A program made the translations under genes and the position numbers. From positions 1,426,001 to 1,490,000 of the forward strand of contig LR990067.1 in the NCBI GenBank assembly GCA_905147135.1: a DNA stretch of 64,000 nt. Reading direction: 5' to 3'. This stretch comes from Blastobasis lacticolella (Eukaryota; Arthropoda; Insecta; Lepidoptera; Blastobasidae). The notes beneath the pieces are model-generated. The model was not told where the DNA came from. It did no database searches and saw only the letters and a list, made by a program, of their open reading frames with translations. This document shows, one piece after another, positions 49,144 to 59,999 of the stretch. How positions within the stretch are numbered: position 1 is the stretch's first letter; each line of letters begins with the position of its first letter.

Positions 49144-52100
49144 GGTGTTACATAATATATGTATAAAGCCGTGAACTGGTTAGAGTGTTAAACATAATAA
49201 AACGATAGGTACAATTATTTCTGTTGTACGTGGAATTTTTGTACCTATCGTTTTCATACATTTAGCACTCTATACGGTTCACGGCTTCATACATATGTTA
49301 TATAAAAAAAATTCACGTACGACAGAAATAATTGTACCTATCGTTTTATTATGTTTAACACTCCATCCAGTTCACGGCTTTATACATATATTATGTAACA
49401 CCCTGTATATGTATATATATAAATATATATAATGTATAGGTATATATAGTAATATGTATGTATTTTTATAGTATTTGATTATGTAAGCAACTGTGTTTAT
49501 CACATCCACCGTACTAAGTTTAAGTGTACACTTTTGGTACCTGCATTTAAGTTAAACCTGTTCCTATGACTCCAAGGTTTGCTGGTAGAAAACTCAATTA
49601 ATGAGTTAAGCTCGCCTTTGTACATCTCTGTTACTGTACTGTATAATTATGTCATGTTTGTGTACAATAAAGAATAAAGAAGAATAAAGAATAAAGCAGT
49701 AAGGGAAAGAATTCGAAGAAATCCTGTCCGTAAGCAAAAGATTTTATTTCGGGAGATGAACATAGCACCTAGAACCATGTCGCGTATTTTAAAAGATGAC
49801 TTAGGACTTGCAGCCTATAAGAGACGTACCGGTCATTTCTTAACTGATAAAAATAATAGGGTGGTAAAATCGAAACAACTGCTGAAGCGGTACGCAAAGG
49901 GAGGCCACAGAAAAAATTTGTTTACGGATGAGAAATTTTTTACAATTGAACAACATTTTAACAAACAAAATGACCGTATTTATGCTTAAAGTTCTAAGAA
50001 AGCTTCCCAATTAGTCGACAGAGTGCAACGTGGGCATTATCCGACTTTAGTGATGGTTTGGTGAGGTGTTAGCTATGAAGGAGTGACTGAGCCATACTTT
50101 TGTGAAAAAGGTATCAAAACATCGGCACAAGTGTATCAAGATACCATTCTTGAGAAGGTAGTTAAGCCCCTTAACAACACCATGTTCAATAACCAAGAAT
50201 GGTCCTTCCAGCAAGACTCGGCGCCGGGTCACAAAGCTCGGTCCACGCAGTCTTGGTTGGAATCGAACGTTTCCGACTTCATCAGAGCTGAAGACTGGCC
50301 GTCGTCTAGTCCCGATCTTAATCCGCTGGATTATGATATATGGTCAGTTTTAGAGAGTACGGCTTGCTCTAAACACCATGATAATTTGGAGTCCCTAAAA
50401 CAATCCATACGATTGGCAGTGAAGAATTTTCCCATGGATAGAGTGAGTGCTTCTATTGATAACTGGCCTCAACGTTTAAAGGACTGTATTGCATCCAATA
50501 AAGACCACTTCGAATAAGCTTTTTATATTTTAAATTGTTTTATATTTACGTATTAAACTAACACATTGTAAAAGTAATAAATGTTATTTGCAAAATAAAT
50601 TTTTTTTTTCTTTATTACAATATTTATGGCAAGACTCAACCTTGAAGTACAGCTTTTTTCGGTTGAGTTTAAAAAGCATCCCGTGTTCGAATCCCAGTGT
50701 CACCATGTGACTCTTTTCTGACTTATGTACATTAGTTGAATGCTAACCTATACTCTTACGCTGACGAAAAATATTGTGATGGTATTGAATTTATTGTTAT
50801 TTTTATTTGTTATTGTAACACCACGCACCCAAACAACGTAGTACGCATAGTACCGCCGACGGTCACTAGATGGCGCTGACCCAAATTCTACATCGCGCTA
50901 TCGAATGGGCGCCCGCGTTTCGACATATAGTTCACGGGTACGTTCTACGACAATTCAATACAATCCACCACACTAGTATACCTTAGTACTAAGAGCAGTC
51001 GGATACCCGCCACTCTTACTTAGATCACCAAATATTCTACTACCATAGTAATTTGTGTAAACTCTGTCGGGCGGACGGATTCCCGGACACGGATACTTTA
51101 TAAAAATAAACACAGTTTCTTATATCTGGCTGTTTGTACTGCGTCGTCCTGCATTCCCCTCTTACATTATTTAATTTTTTTATCTTTCTATTTTTATATT
51201 GTTTTTAATTTGAATTTGACATTTTGTTTATTATTTAATTTGTATTAGTAAAGAAATGTTGTGGTGTGTGGTGCCGCCACCTCAAAGAATAGCACCAACC
51301 CATCTCTTCCCGTGGGTGTCGTAAGAGGCGACTAAGGGACAAATCCGAAAGGTGGGCAGCAGCATCTTTCTGGGTAGATTTACATCAACTGCACTGCGAT
51401 CTCCAACCCGCCTGCCAAGCGTGGAGATTATGGCAATGACCTCCCCTTTCGTGGGAGAGGCCCGAAGTCCTGCAGTGGACTGTTATGGGCTGTGATGATG
51501 ATTAGTTAAGAATGATTTTGTTGACTTTCATATATGTAATTTATTTAATCTTCAGAAAATTTACAACTTGACATATTTTTTAATTTTTACATGTGATATT
51601 TCAGTCTTTATTAATTGTTTTGACATTATGAATTATTATTTTTTAATCTAATATTTGGATGCTCCCTTGGGGCAAAAGTAGAGGACAACTCAATAATTAC
51701 AACAACTTATGTATTACCTACTTTTACAAATAAATGAATTGAATTGAATTGATGACACCTGCACATTCAGCCCACAGAATGTGTAACCATGATCCAATCT
51801 AGTCAGCTTCTTCTAGTAGCAGGGTCACGGAGTTCAGGTTGCAGTCGCTCCACTGTAATTACCTGATCAGCCAAATCCTGGATCTTGGTCAAGGCAGCCC
51901 GGGTCCCCGTGCGGGAGAGCACAACCAGGACATTAACGCCAAGATGATTATCACATTACAATATACAATATATGTATAATTATATTATGTATTTGGGTGC
52001 ACGTCATATCTGCCTCTCTATTCTAGCCCTCTCTCTTCGGTAGGTCTGCTGTAAGACATTTCTTTTTAGAAATAAGCTGTACCTTTTGTGATTGGTAACT

Positions 52101-55100
52101 TTATGTTTATATTATTGTAACTTTCTTTGTGCACAATAAATGGTTAAATAAATAAACAAACCAACCTCAACCGCTTCACTTCCGACGACAACTTGTCATT
52201 TTCACTTCTTTGCTCTTTATAAAGTCGCTCCTTTTCCTGGCAAACAGAAATGAAAGAGTGATGAATAATAAAATAAAATAAGTATATTAAATACGTTCGC
52301 ACAATTCACACAATTAATGTAAATGAAAATAAATGAAAAAGTATTTATTGAATTAGGATTACGTTAATTAATCTCTTTTCAAAAGTAAAAAATCTAACGG
52401 AAAACAAAGGGAAGTTAAGCGAGCTCATCCAGGTAGGGCTCACGCATGCACGCACAGCGCCATCTAGCCCCAAAGTATGCAAAGCTTGTGTTATGGGTGC
52501 CAGAAAACTGTTAAACTACTATTATACTTTAAATACAAATTAATGGTATAAAGGCAGGCAAATGATACCTTATACAAGGTTTGTAAGGGGGCAAGATTTG
52601 TATGTAAGAAAACACTGTAGGTAGGGGTAGGGTAGGGTAGGTGTAGGGTAGAAAAGAAGAATGAAAAGACATTTATTACACATAGTACACCACGACATAA
52701 TAACAGTTACAAAGGAAACATTGAATAGGTGGTACAAGGTGTAGGTGGTAGGTGTAGGAGAGGTGTAGGCGCCGGACCCACAAGTTAAACAGAAAAGAGT
52801 CATTGGTAATGCCATGCCAATGACGCTCCTAGTAGGGCGGCGGGCTTGTTGCTGCAATTATTACATAAAAAGCTACTCACATCGTATTTCTTCTGCAAGG
52901 CCATGCTCTTGGCCCTGACGTCGGCTGAGCTGGATTTGATGTTGTTCATCCTGTTCAGTAGCGTCATCCTCTCGCCCTCCAGCTCTGCCAGTTGGGTCAT
53001 GTGGCTTTCACATTGGGAGGCCTGTTAAAAAATAAGTACAGTAGTAGGAACTGGAGTGGACAGATGGCCGATGGGGCAGTAAAGTTCTCAAGTGGCAACC
53101 ACGTGCCGGAAGACGCAGCGTGGGTAGGCCTCCCACGAGGTGGACCGACGACCTGGTAAATATCGCAGCTACCTGCTGGATGCGGAAGACACAGGACCGG
53201 CCTTTGTAGAGATCTCTGGGGGAGGCCTATGCCCAGCAGTGGGCGTCTTTCGGCTGATATGATGATGACTGAAGTGGATTGGCCACTCTATTGGACTTGA
53301 GTTTCCTTAGGTTTATTTTATTTATGCACAAAATAGTACAAAGGTGGACTTAAAGCTTTGTAGCTTTATCTACCAGTCTACCTCGAAAACTGATAATAAA
53401 AATTGCAGGCGGTGCATTCAAATTTACAATAACATTACACTTACTTAATTACAAATACAATTCTACCCATTAGTAATCACATACCGAAACTCAAAAGTTT
53501 TTATGAAATACTAAAAACCAACAACAACTAGATAGCAGCTTTAAGCTGCCTGTCCCCTGGAGCGGAGAGGAGCGGAGCGAGGCGGAGCTGTGCCAATATT
53601 AACCAATGGAATTGCATAAAATCTCCGCTCCGCTTCAATGATTGGTTAATATTGGCATAGCTCCGCTCCTCTCCGCTCCAGTGGACAGGCAGCCTTATTG
53701 GAGAGTTTTCATATTTTTAAATACCTTTCTATCGAGTGTAGACTGCAATTTATCTATTTGTTCCTGCATTAGTTTGACCTTGGTGGACAGAAACTTGCAT
53801 ACTGCCTCCACTGTGGCACGGTCTGGAATTGAAGAAAAATATATCTCATCAAAACGATCAAATACCGATGCCTTTAAAAACCGATTGGATGAATATTAAA
53901 AGAAAAAACTCAATTAATTGAGAATGTCAATTATTTGACATTCTCAATTAATTGAGTTTTTTCTTAGGATAATGAGTTGTTCCAACTGCCTGTCTGTTCA
54001 GGTACTATAATATAAAAAATAACTAAAAAAATACCATCACAAAGCCTTAAACTTTACAACCAGTTCCCGGGTCCTCAACGGAAAACATTGGTCAACCTCA
54101 CTATAAGCTACTTTAAAGAAAACTTATAATAGCCAGGCATTTGAACGCCACCTCAACTAGTAAGTGACGATGCGGCCTGTCTAGCATGTCTGCCTGTCTA
54201 GAAACAGCCTATTCACTTTAGCCTTGAAGGCATCCAGATTATAATGATCAGGGTACACACTCGTAATCTACTACGGGTAATCATCATCGGCCTATACTGA
54301 TCTACTGCTTGATATAGGTGTCTAAAAGAAAGCACCATTCATCCTGTCTTCGGCTTGTGCAGCAGATAATAACAATATTAGGTAGGTAGAGGTGTAGGGT
54401 ATGTGTATGGTAGGAGTATTATAGTATGAATATGGTAGGTGTATGATAGAGGCTTGATCTTTTAAACTACACGATGGATTAAAATGCAATTTTCAACAAT
54501 AGAGGCTGACAAGAGGAAGGTTCATAAGGTAGGACAACACGAGAACGAAGTTGTGACAGGCCAGCTAGTACATAATATAATACATATTTCAAATTTACAG
54601 TAAATCTATAGATTTATTTACAACAATATACAAAGAACATAGAATTACTTATTACAAACTAACTAACAATAAGAACCAAACTATAAATTAATTAATTTGG
54701 CCATGTGGTGTCCGGCAGAGTTGGCCACGTGGTGTCCGGCAGAGTAGAATAGCAGTAACCCCTTACCCTCATGTGTGTACAAAGCGACTAATGTTTTCGA
54801 GGCAAAAGATCAAGAGTCTCCGTAGTCTGGAAAATGGGCAGCAGCATTTTCCATTGTTATATTTAAACACTGCAATCTCTAACCCGCCTGCCAAACGTGG
54901 AGATTATGGCAATAACCTTTCCTTTCGTGGGTGAGGTCCTAAGTCCTGCAGTGCAATGTTGTGGGCTGTGATGATGATGATGATATGACTTAAATAGGTA
55001 ATAAATTTGCCACAGGTCCCCTGAATGCGGAAATCTGCCCAGATGGCTGGCTACATTGCCGGATGGCGAGGCTTATACGCTGTCCCAAAAAGAGAAAGAA

Positions 55101-55966
55101 ACAACTTATGTCAACCAGGTGCTAGGCTTGTTCTCTGTATAGGGAACTGCTTCATAAGGCCTCTTGGGCCTTCCCCCAATAGTTTCTACACCAAATGCCT
55201 ATAAACATTACAAAGCAATAAACGTACCTTTCATAAATGACGGAGGCAGAATTTTCTCCTCGACACTGACGGAGACGAATGCATACAAGAACGCCAAATC
55301 GTCACTAATTTTCTCTTTTCTACAACAGAAACACTGTATACCGGCACTTTTACAAAGTTCATCATCATTTCTACTTTTTGCCTCTTCTTTTACACCTACG
55401 TCCTTAGATTCTGATCTCTCATCAATTTCTTTAGAGGTTGCAACTGGTGAAACTTCTTGTGGTGAATTCTCAGCACTTTTCACTTTGTTTCCCCCACTAT
55501 TGACAGTTCTTGAGCGGTTTTTGGACTTAGTTGGTGTCAATTCTGGAGTGGTCGTCTTAGAGGCTTCACACGAATGTTTTCTTAGGGGCGTGTGGACCGG
55601 AGTAAGGGATAAACTGTGCGAAAATTCAGCGAATATATCCTGCTTTTGCTGTGAAAAAGTAATGTTTTAACGTGTCAATTAAAAGTACGTATCAGATAAG
55701 ATTTGTCCAATTGTTTGCTTAAGAATTACTTTGCTTGGAATAAAAAAGGTTGTAGGTTTTGTATTTATTACATAAAAGTGCTAAGAGACCCTTATAAATT
55801 GCTATGATATACTTCGGAAAGTAGTAGTTTACTGATTCACAACGACATGATGATAACTTACCATAGCATGTTCAATCGCCTTTAGTAGACTTTCAGATTT
55901 CTTCTCTAACTGTTTATTTAACTTTTTGAACTCGTCTTCACGAGCTAGAAGGTCCAAGGAATCCAT
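43871..55966 (-). CDS. Tex9: TEX9-like coiled-coil protein, gene-level entry
   Basis: Seven exons in consistent phase make 379 residues, close to the roughly 390 of vertebrate TEX9. The N-terminus MDSLDLLAREDEFKKLNKQL matches the family's start (a DLLA-x-E-E-x-[FY]-K-[KR]-LN helix). A low-complexity middle with a CFCC knuckle follows, then long coiled-coil exons and a C-terminal helix ending in EYRRFLEEE. TEX9 is testis-expressed and linked to centriolar satellites and cilia, so a role in sperm flagellum or cilium assembly is likely (inference). The downstream end is unusual: the stop runs into a minisatellite of copies of its own last exon. The longest intron (46148-52165) holds a nest of transposons. 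Confidence 0.65.
44195..44345 (+). mobile_element. RTE-like tail fragment
   Basis: It contains CCTCCCACAAGGTGGACCGA and CAGCAGTGGGCGTCTTTCGG, ending in a GATATGATGATG tail. Confidence 0.5.
44548..44878 (-). repeat. SINE family S1, full copy
   Basis: Minus orientation. The tRNA-like head has box A (TGGCCGAGCGGTTAGAGTA) and box B (GGTTCGAATCC), followed by a 250-bp body ending ACATTAACGCCAAGATG. This is the best reference copy in the window. Confidence 0.65.
44930..45185 (+). repeat. SINE-like family S2
   Basis: It runs from GTGTGGTGTCCGGCAGAGTA to CTGTTATGGGCTGTGATGAT. Confidence 0.6.
45470..45600 (+). repeat. SINE-like family S3, 5' part
   Basis: It contains CTGAGGAGTCCGCCTAGGTG and GTGTTCCGGTTTGAAGGATA. 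Confidence 0.5.
46051..46147 (-). CDS. Tex9: TEX9-like exon 6 (coiled coil)
   Basis: The acceptor is GGTCGACAG and the donor AAG/GTAGCG; phase 2 in, phase 0 out. It encodes TQEETIDNLKHQLEVTKRNE. It is separated from exon 5 by a 6 kb intron full of transposons. Confidence 0.65.
46283..46512 (-). repeat. tRNA-Gly-headed SINE (S6)
   Basis: Minus orientation. The head GTTTAGTGGTCAACATGCC...GGTTCGATTCCCGGCC resembles tRNA-Gly. The tail GCTTTGCTTACTTTGGGGCT is shared with 52450-52540. Confidence 0.6.
46824..47033 (+). pseudogene. Mariner transposase, N-terminal part
   Basis: It starts MEWGDKENRIAVIALHKVGM, with a helix-turn-helix region continuing to VYRAINRYNE, then a frameshift to SGRLRSVRTKK, where the retroposon interrupts it. 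The sequence resumes at 49692. Confidence 0.65.
47085..49078 (+). pseudogene. Non-LTR reverse transcriptase, frameshifted
   Basis: The first frame (to 47744) has the linker DKHAPVKRVRVRHLPAPWLS and the RT start. The second (47653-48195) has GDFRPISILPILSKVLESLV and QSGFRPGCSTLTALL. The third contains GVPQGGVLSP, and the last, from about 48222, has YADDLQIY (catalytic DD) through LPHLDYADVCFLD to a stop at 49078. There is a deletion between the FRPG and GVPQG motifs. It is inactive. Confidence 0.7.
49096..49140. repeat. (TA)n microsatellite
   Basis: A run of about 20 TA repeats lies directly before the MITE. Confidence 0.7.
49141..49410. repeat. Palindromic MITE
   Basis: The terminal inverted repeats are CAGGGTGTTACATAATATAT and its complement ending ACACCCTG. 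Internal blocks around GATAGGTACAATTATTTCTG are repeated and inverted. It is inserted at (TA)n sequence in the retroposon 3' UTR. Confidence 0.65.
49692..50517 (+). pseudogene. Mariner transposase, catalytic part
   Basis: It continues KAVRERIRRNPVRKQKI and RTMSRILKDDLGLAAYKRRT. It has FTDEKFF (first Asp), FQQDSAPGHK (second Asp) and SSPDLNPLDYDIW (third Asp 37 residues on, DD37D as in maT). Two in-frame stops (after NDRIYA and VMVW) show it is dead. Confidence 0.7.
50683..51955 (+). repeat. SINE S1 split by a later insertion
   Basis: The head and front body are at 50683-50780. The rest (CCTGCACATTCAGCCCACAG through ACAACCAGGACATTAACGCC) is at 51757-51955. The roughly 970 bp between carry an S2 copy and end in repeated GAATT units. 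Confidence 0.55.
51290..51505 (+). repeat. SINE-like family S2 variant
   Basis: It starts AATAGCACCAACCCATCTCT and ends GTCCTGCAGTGGACTGTTAT. Confidence 0.55.
52166..52236 (-). CDS. Tex9: TEX9-like exon 5 (coiled coil)
   Basis: The acceptor is GTTTGCCAG and the donor TTGAG/GTTGGT; phase 0 in, phase 2 out. It encodes KERLYKEQRSENDKLSSEVK. Confidence 0.65.
52450..52540 (-). repeat. SINE S6, tail only
   Basis: GCGCCATCTAGCCCCAAAGT and GCTTGTGTTATGGGTGCCAG match 46283-46330. Confidence 0.5.
52881..53021 (-). CDS. Tex9: TEX9-like exon 4 (coiled coil)
   Basis: The acceptor is TTTTTAACAG and the donor GAT/GTGAGT; phase 0 in and out, 47 codons. It encodes the helical LAELEGERMTLLNRMNNIKS and VRAKSMALQKKYD. 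Confidence 0.7.
53060..53270 (+). mobile_element. RTE-like tail fragment
   Basis: It contains ATGGCCGATGGGGCAGTAAA and GGAGGCCTATGCCCAGCAGT, followed by GATATGATGATGA. Confidence 0.55.
53549..53696. repeat. MITE with long inverted ends
   Basis: CTGCCTGTCCCCTGGAGCGG...GCCAATATTAACCAAT is mirrored by ATTGGTTAATATTGGC...CCGCTCCAGTGGACAGGCAG. It lies in TEX9-like intron 3. Confidence 0.65.
53725..53822 (-). CDS. Tex9: TEX9-like exon 3 (coiled coil)
   Basis: The acceptor is TCAATTCCAG and the donor AAG/GTATTT; phase 1 in, phase 0 out. It encodes the heptad-like helix VKLMQEQIDKLQSTLDRK. Confidence 0.7.
53900..53965. repeat. Perfect 31-bp hairpin
   Basis: Arms 53900-53930 and 53935-53965 (AAGAAAAAACTCAATTAATT start) are exact reverse complements with a TTAT loop. 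Confidence 0.7.
54690..54980 (+). repeat. SINE-like family S2
   Basis: Its first 25 bp (CATGTGGTGTCCGGCAGAG) are duplicated. It ends GTGGGCTGTGATGATGATGA. Confidence 0.55.
55228..55648 (-). CDS. Tex9: TEX9-like exon 2
   Basis: The acceptor is CTTTTTCACAG and the donor AAAG/GTACGT; phase 0 in, phase 1 out. It is Ser/Thr/Lys-rich (TPTKSKNRSRTVNSGG) with a Cys group GIQCFCCRKEKI, then an amphipathic FLYAFVSVSVEEKILPPSF. The plus-strand ORF over it is a shadow. Confidence 0.7.
55862..55966 (-). CDS. Tex9: TEX9-like exon 1
   Basis: ATG at 55966 follows AAATAATGGATTC; 35 codons, donor ATG/GTAAGT, phase 0. It encodes the conserved N-terminal helix MDSLDLLAREDEFKKLNKQL. This ATG was chosen because the conserved motif starts right after it. 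Confidence 0.75.
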
Positions 55967-55969
55967 TAT

Positions 55970-56786
55970 TTCACAAAATTCTACATGCAAAATCTAAGTA
56001 AAATTCGCCTTTTTGACAGTTATCATTATAACTCATCTTATTTTAGATGTCTTCCCATATAACAAGTTACTCGCCCGAGTACTTCATTTTGAGTTTGGTA
56101 GCATAATATGTAAACAAACAACTTCGTTGCCATAGCAACTCGTTAGCGTAGTCAAAATAAAGCCAATTTTTATAAAACTTGTGAGTCAAGTAGCATCATC
56201 TTTACTTAAAAAATTGATTGTAGGTAATATTTTTCAAATCACTGGTATGCATTAAATAATAACACTTATAAAAATTTAAACCTATAGACATAATAATCAT
56301 ACATTGAAGATTTAATGTGTTGTTGTCGACACAGTAGCGACATCTGCCATGAAAGTTATGAAGTTCTGTGAGACCTTGCAACCATCGCGTTCACTGTCAA
56401 AATCAGCTGTGCTATAGCCAGCCACAACCAATCACAGCCCCGTATTTTGATGTCAATAAGCCATGTTTTCTTTGTTGTTGAATGCGCGTTATTATTTTTT
56501 TGACAGCTTCCTTTGTCTCCCAAATCACTAAATTTAGGTCATTCGTATAAAATTCTACTTTAACAACCTACCAGTATTATTCATATATCTAAAACGCAGC
56601 TAGATAAGCCTAGGTTTATCAGAAAACTGCAGTTATCTGCGTGAAAATCGTATCAAGGTCATTACACCATCGACACGTGCGAACTAGACGGAGATATAAA
56701 TAGAAAGGGACGAAGCTAAAGTTTATTGTCTGTTTTCAATCGATTTACCAATGAGAACGAACTGTTCACAGCTGACATTTTCTTTC
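55970..56786. promoter_or_regulatory. Possible divergent promoter region
   Basis: This is the interval between the TEX9-like ATG (minus) and a possible plus-strand transcription start (TCAGTT at about 56787). No repeat family is recognised in it, unlike most nearby non-coding DNA. No TATA box is obvious. This is inference from position only. Confidence 0.3.
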
Positions 56787-57003
56787 AGTTGGTGAGCTAA
56801 GCGAGTGGACTGTGGTCGCTCGCTGGTGTGTTGAGGCGTTTTTGAGTGGAAATATCTACATTTTGGGACGACTTGTCGCGTCCGGACTTGTTCGCACAGT
56901 GTAATAATGTATTTAAAGAAAAAAAGACACGAATACCGGAGTGTTATCTTATAGCGCTGGTGTACAAAAGTGGAGTGACGAAATCAAGTTTGCTGCTAAA
57001 AAG
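56787..57003 (+). other. Candidate first exon of a plus-strand gene
   Basis: It follows an initiator-like TTTCAGTTGG and ends at a good donor (AAG/GTATGT at 57004). No convincing coding frame is seen, so it may be untranslated. The rest of such a gene would lie beyond the window or in unrecognised exons. Confidence 0.25.
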
Positions 57004-58225
57004 GTATGTACTGACCGAATACCCTTTGTTTTATTTGTACGAGCATTAGCCACCATATGTTTGCGTTTTCGCTGCGTAATATCTGCTCCGAGAGCTGGGT
57101 AGTCGTTCTGTCGTTTTCTCCATTGCAATGTGTCGATGTGGCAAGTAGAAAAAACCTTTAGAAAGTTAAAAATGACAGGTTCCAACGCTAGCTGAGTGCT
57201 GGTTTGTCGTGTTGTGAACGCTTTGCCGTGAGCAGTTGTATCCTATGCGTGTGGCGTCCGACTTAATTTGGTTGGTTAAACTTGTTACATTGTCACTGGG
57301 GGGATTGGTTCCGTAATAAAAAATAACAAAATCGATACCCTTCGGCTAGTTACAGCGGGTGACGTAGTCGCTTGCGTTTGTTATCTTCGTTGCGATTGTA
57401 ATGCAAAATAAAAATCAGCTGTTGGACTTGGCATTACGATTTGGACATCTTTGCCATGAATATATGAGTTGGGAGTCGGAGTCGTTTCGTGTACCTGCTA
57501 TTTTTTCTTTCGTTAGCTAAAGGTGTTCGGCTAGGTGGCCAGTTTCTTTTTTCTATATTATCTTTCTTTAAACTTGTCCCGTCTTGTTTTTTCAATGAAA
57601 TTATGTCGAAATCTACTTGGCAACTCACAAAATATAGAAAGGTTTTCGACTTTGCTACCATCGTACGTAGGTACGAAGTCGTTCGGAGCAAAAAATACGT
57701 GGCCCTACGATGATGCCAAAATCCAAATCCTTTGTCACTCAAGGTAGGGAATTTAAAAAAAAAAGAACACGAGGTGGCGGTTCCCTACGTTTGGCTTAGG
57801 TAGGTTTCCTACGTTTACCTATGTAGGTATTTCCTGAGATATTGTTAGTATCATAATAACATAAAATCTTTTTTGTTTAGTATTACTTACGTTTACCTTA
57901 GATACGCCTGACACGTGACTCGAAGAAACGTTTCAGCCAAATGAACCTAACGGGAAAGGACAAAATAGCATGACTTACCTGAAACAAAAATTACCTTGTT
58001 ACCTGCAAAATGGCCAGTGCCTTGTGCTAGGTACATTGGTAGGTATAGGTAGACTTTTAGACCGGTTCGCGAATCTAGGCTCCACAAACACTAACGGTTG
58101 TTGTGAGACGGCAACAGTGACCATTGGGTGCCTTTATCTAACTTATGATTACATGTCACATGGTTTCCCAGTTGTTATAACTTGTTTTTCGTATGCATGA
58201 AGATGGATGATTTTCGGCCGGTTGG
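57004..58225. other. Unassigned sequence
   Basis: No exon, repeat family or RNA gene is recognised. Short ORFs on both strands look random. Confidence 0.35.
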
Positions 58226-58227
58226 TA

Positions 58228-58720
58228 TCTAGTTCGATTCCCAGTCCGTACCTATCAATGAGTTTTTCTGAGTTATGTAGGTACATTAGTTGAACACTAA
58301 CCGATGCTCTTATGGTGAAGGAAGACGTCGTGATGAAACCTGCACTCAGGTGACTGAATGTGTAACCATGATCCAAACTGATCAGGTTTCCCTGTTAGCA
58401 GTGTCACGGAGGTCAGATGGCAGTCGTTCCACTGTAATTACCGAATCTGCCGGCGCGGGCGACTGAATGTGTAACCTAGCCATGATCCAATCTGGTCAGG
58501 TTCCCCTGTTAGCAGGGTCATGGAGGTCAGATGGCAGTCGTTCCACTGCAATTACCTGATCTTTCAAATCCTGGTTCATGGTCAAGGCGGACTCCGGCCC
58601 TCGTAGCCGAGTGTACAACCGAGATATTGACGCCAAGATGATGTTAATGATCCGCAGTGGGATTCGAACCCGGTACCTCTCTCGTACAAGCCTTAACCAC
58701 TCGGCCACCGAGTCTCCTTC
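58228..58720. repeat. SINE S1 copies, rearranged
   Basis: The plus-orientation body appears twice (about 58240-58440 and 58465-58635), sharing GTAACCATGATCCAA and GGTCAGATGGCAGTCGTTCC. It is followed by an inverted tRNA-like head (GGGATTCGAACCC). Confidence 0.5.
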
Positions 58721-59219
58721 GGTATGAGATCATTACCATAATTAACATCATCATTATTAATAGCCAATCATTGAAATTCGACCGCCATTTGCACTCTGTT
58801 GCATGCCTACTAAAGGGACACGACACGTTACGTTTCTCATATCTACTCCCTTCATGATGAAACCAACACGGCAAACGATATAATGTAATGCTCATAAGAG
58901 TTGGCTACGCGTTTTACTACAAGTAGGTATGTAATAACGTCATGTGCATTGAATTACGTAGACGGGCAGGCACTTGATGACCGCGTCTGCATAGCAACTA
59001 GATGGTAACTAGCTGTGTTTGTGGCGTGATATACAAGAAACGGCTCAGAACTAGTATATAATAGTATAATAGTTTCTAGATTACGTAACTTTCTGGCGTT
59101 TACGCATACATCATACATTCATATATAAAGGTGAAGCCTCCCACAGGTAGGGTAGGCAGGGACTGTGGATCGCCACTGACACAACTGCATATATCCACAA
59201 TTCTTTGTAAATGTCCGCC

Positions 59220-59400
59220 GAAAAGCGCCGAAATGGGCCTCCTCCAGAGATCTCCACAAAGGCCGGTGATGTAGCTAAGCCCTTCCGCATCCAGCGGTCT
59301 TCTTTACCAGGTCGTCTGTCCACTTTGTGGAAGGCCTTGTCGAGAACTTTACTGCCCCATCGGCCATCTGTTCTTCGAGCTATGTGCCCTGCCCACTTCT
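59220..59400 (-). mobile_element. RTE-like tail fragment
   Basis: It contains CCTCCTCCAGAGATCTCCAC and GCCCCATCGGCCATCTGTTC. It is degraded. Confidence 0.5.
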
Positions 59401-59629
59401 TCTTTGCATACATCTCCTTTCATGTTTGCCATTTCGCATCGCATCTACCAACGTACTGCAATCTACCCACTTACTGCAAAATGCAATCCAATAGTACTGC
59501 ATCAGAACATCAATCTGCAGTGCTTAATGCAGTAATGCAGTCTGCAGGCCAACTGCGCAGTCTGTTAACAGTATAATGTGCAGTTATGGCAACTGCAAGT
59601 ACCCGGAGAGGTAATTCCTGGAAAGTACA

Positions 59630-59770
59630 ACATGGAGTTGCTCAAGAAAGTAGTGAAAAGGTTTTTTAGGGGTCGGCAACGCATGGATGATGCCCCTGGT
59701 ATTGCAAACGTCCATAGGCTTCATCAGGTAGGCCGTAAGCTTGTTTGCCACCTCAGTGGTATAAAAAAAA
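59630..59770 (-). repeat. SINE-like family S5
   Basis: It contains AAAGGTTTTTTAGGGGTCGG and GCCACCTCAGTGGTATAAAA. Confidence 0.5.
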
Positions 59771-59999
59771 TACTGCACACAATTGGCATTGACGCCAACG
59801 TAATCATCAACTTACAGTGCGACATGGAGTGAACTCGAAGGGGCGCCAGTGTCTTTTTCCAAGACGTTAGTGTCGGTTTACACAATGGCAGCATGTTAGT
59901 TCCTTATAACGCCGCGTGCGATCCATTTCCGTATTTGTTGTGCTAGCTTGACGTTTCTAATGTATCTACGGCTAAAGAATGGAGCGTCCAAGGGGTATC

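Larger units (their letters stand above)
47034..49691 (+). mobile_element. 5'-truncated non-LTR retroposon (CR1/Jockey group)
   Basis: It lies inside the mariner transposase gene and ends in an AATAAAG-rich tail (AGAATAAAGAAGAATAAAG). Its 3' UTR is itself interrupted by a MITE at 49141-49410. Confidence 0.7.
46684..50638 (+). mobile_element. Mariner/maT-like (DD37D) transposon, interrupted
   Basis: The imperfect terminal inverted repeats (AGTCTGGCCATAAATACTGT at 46685 and its partner ending about 50637) enclose two halves of one transposase gene, split by a retroposon insertion. It is broken by stops. Confidence 0.7.
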
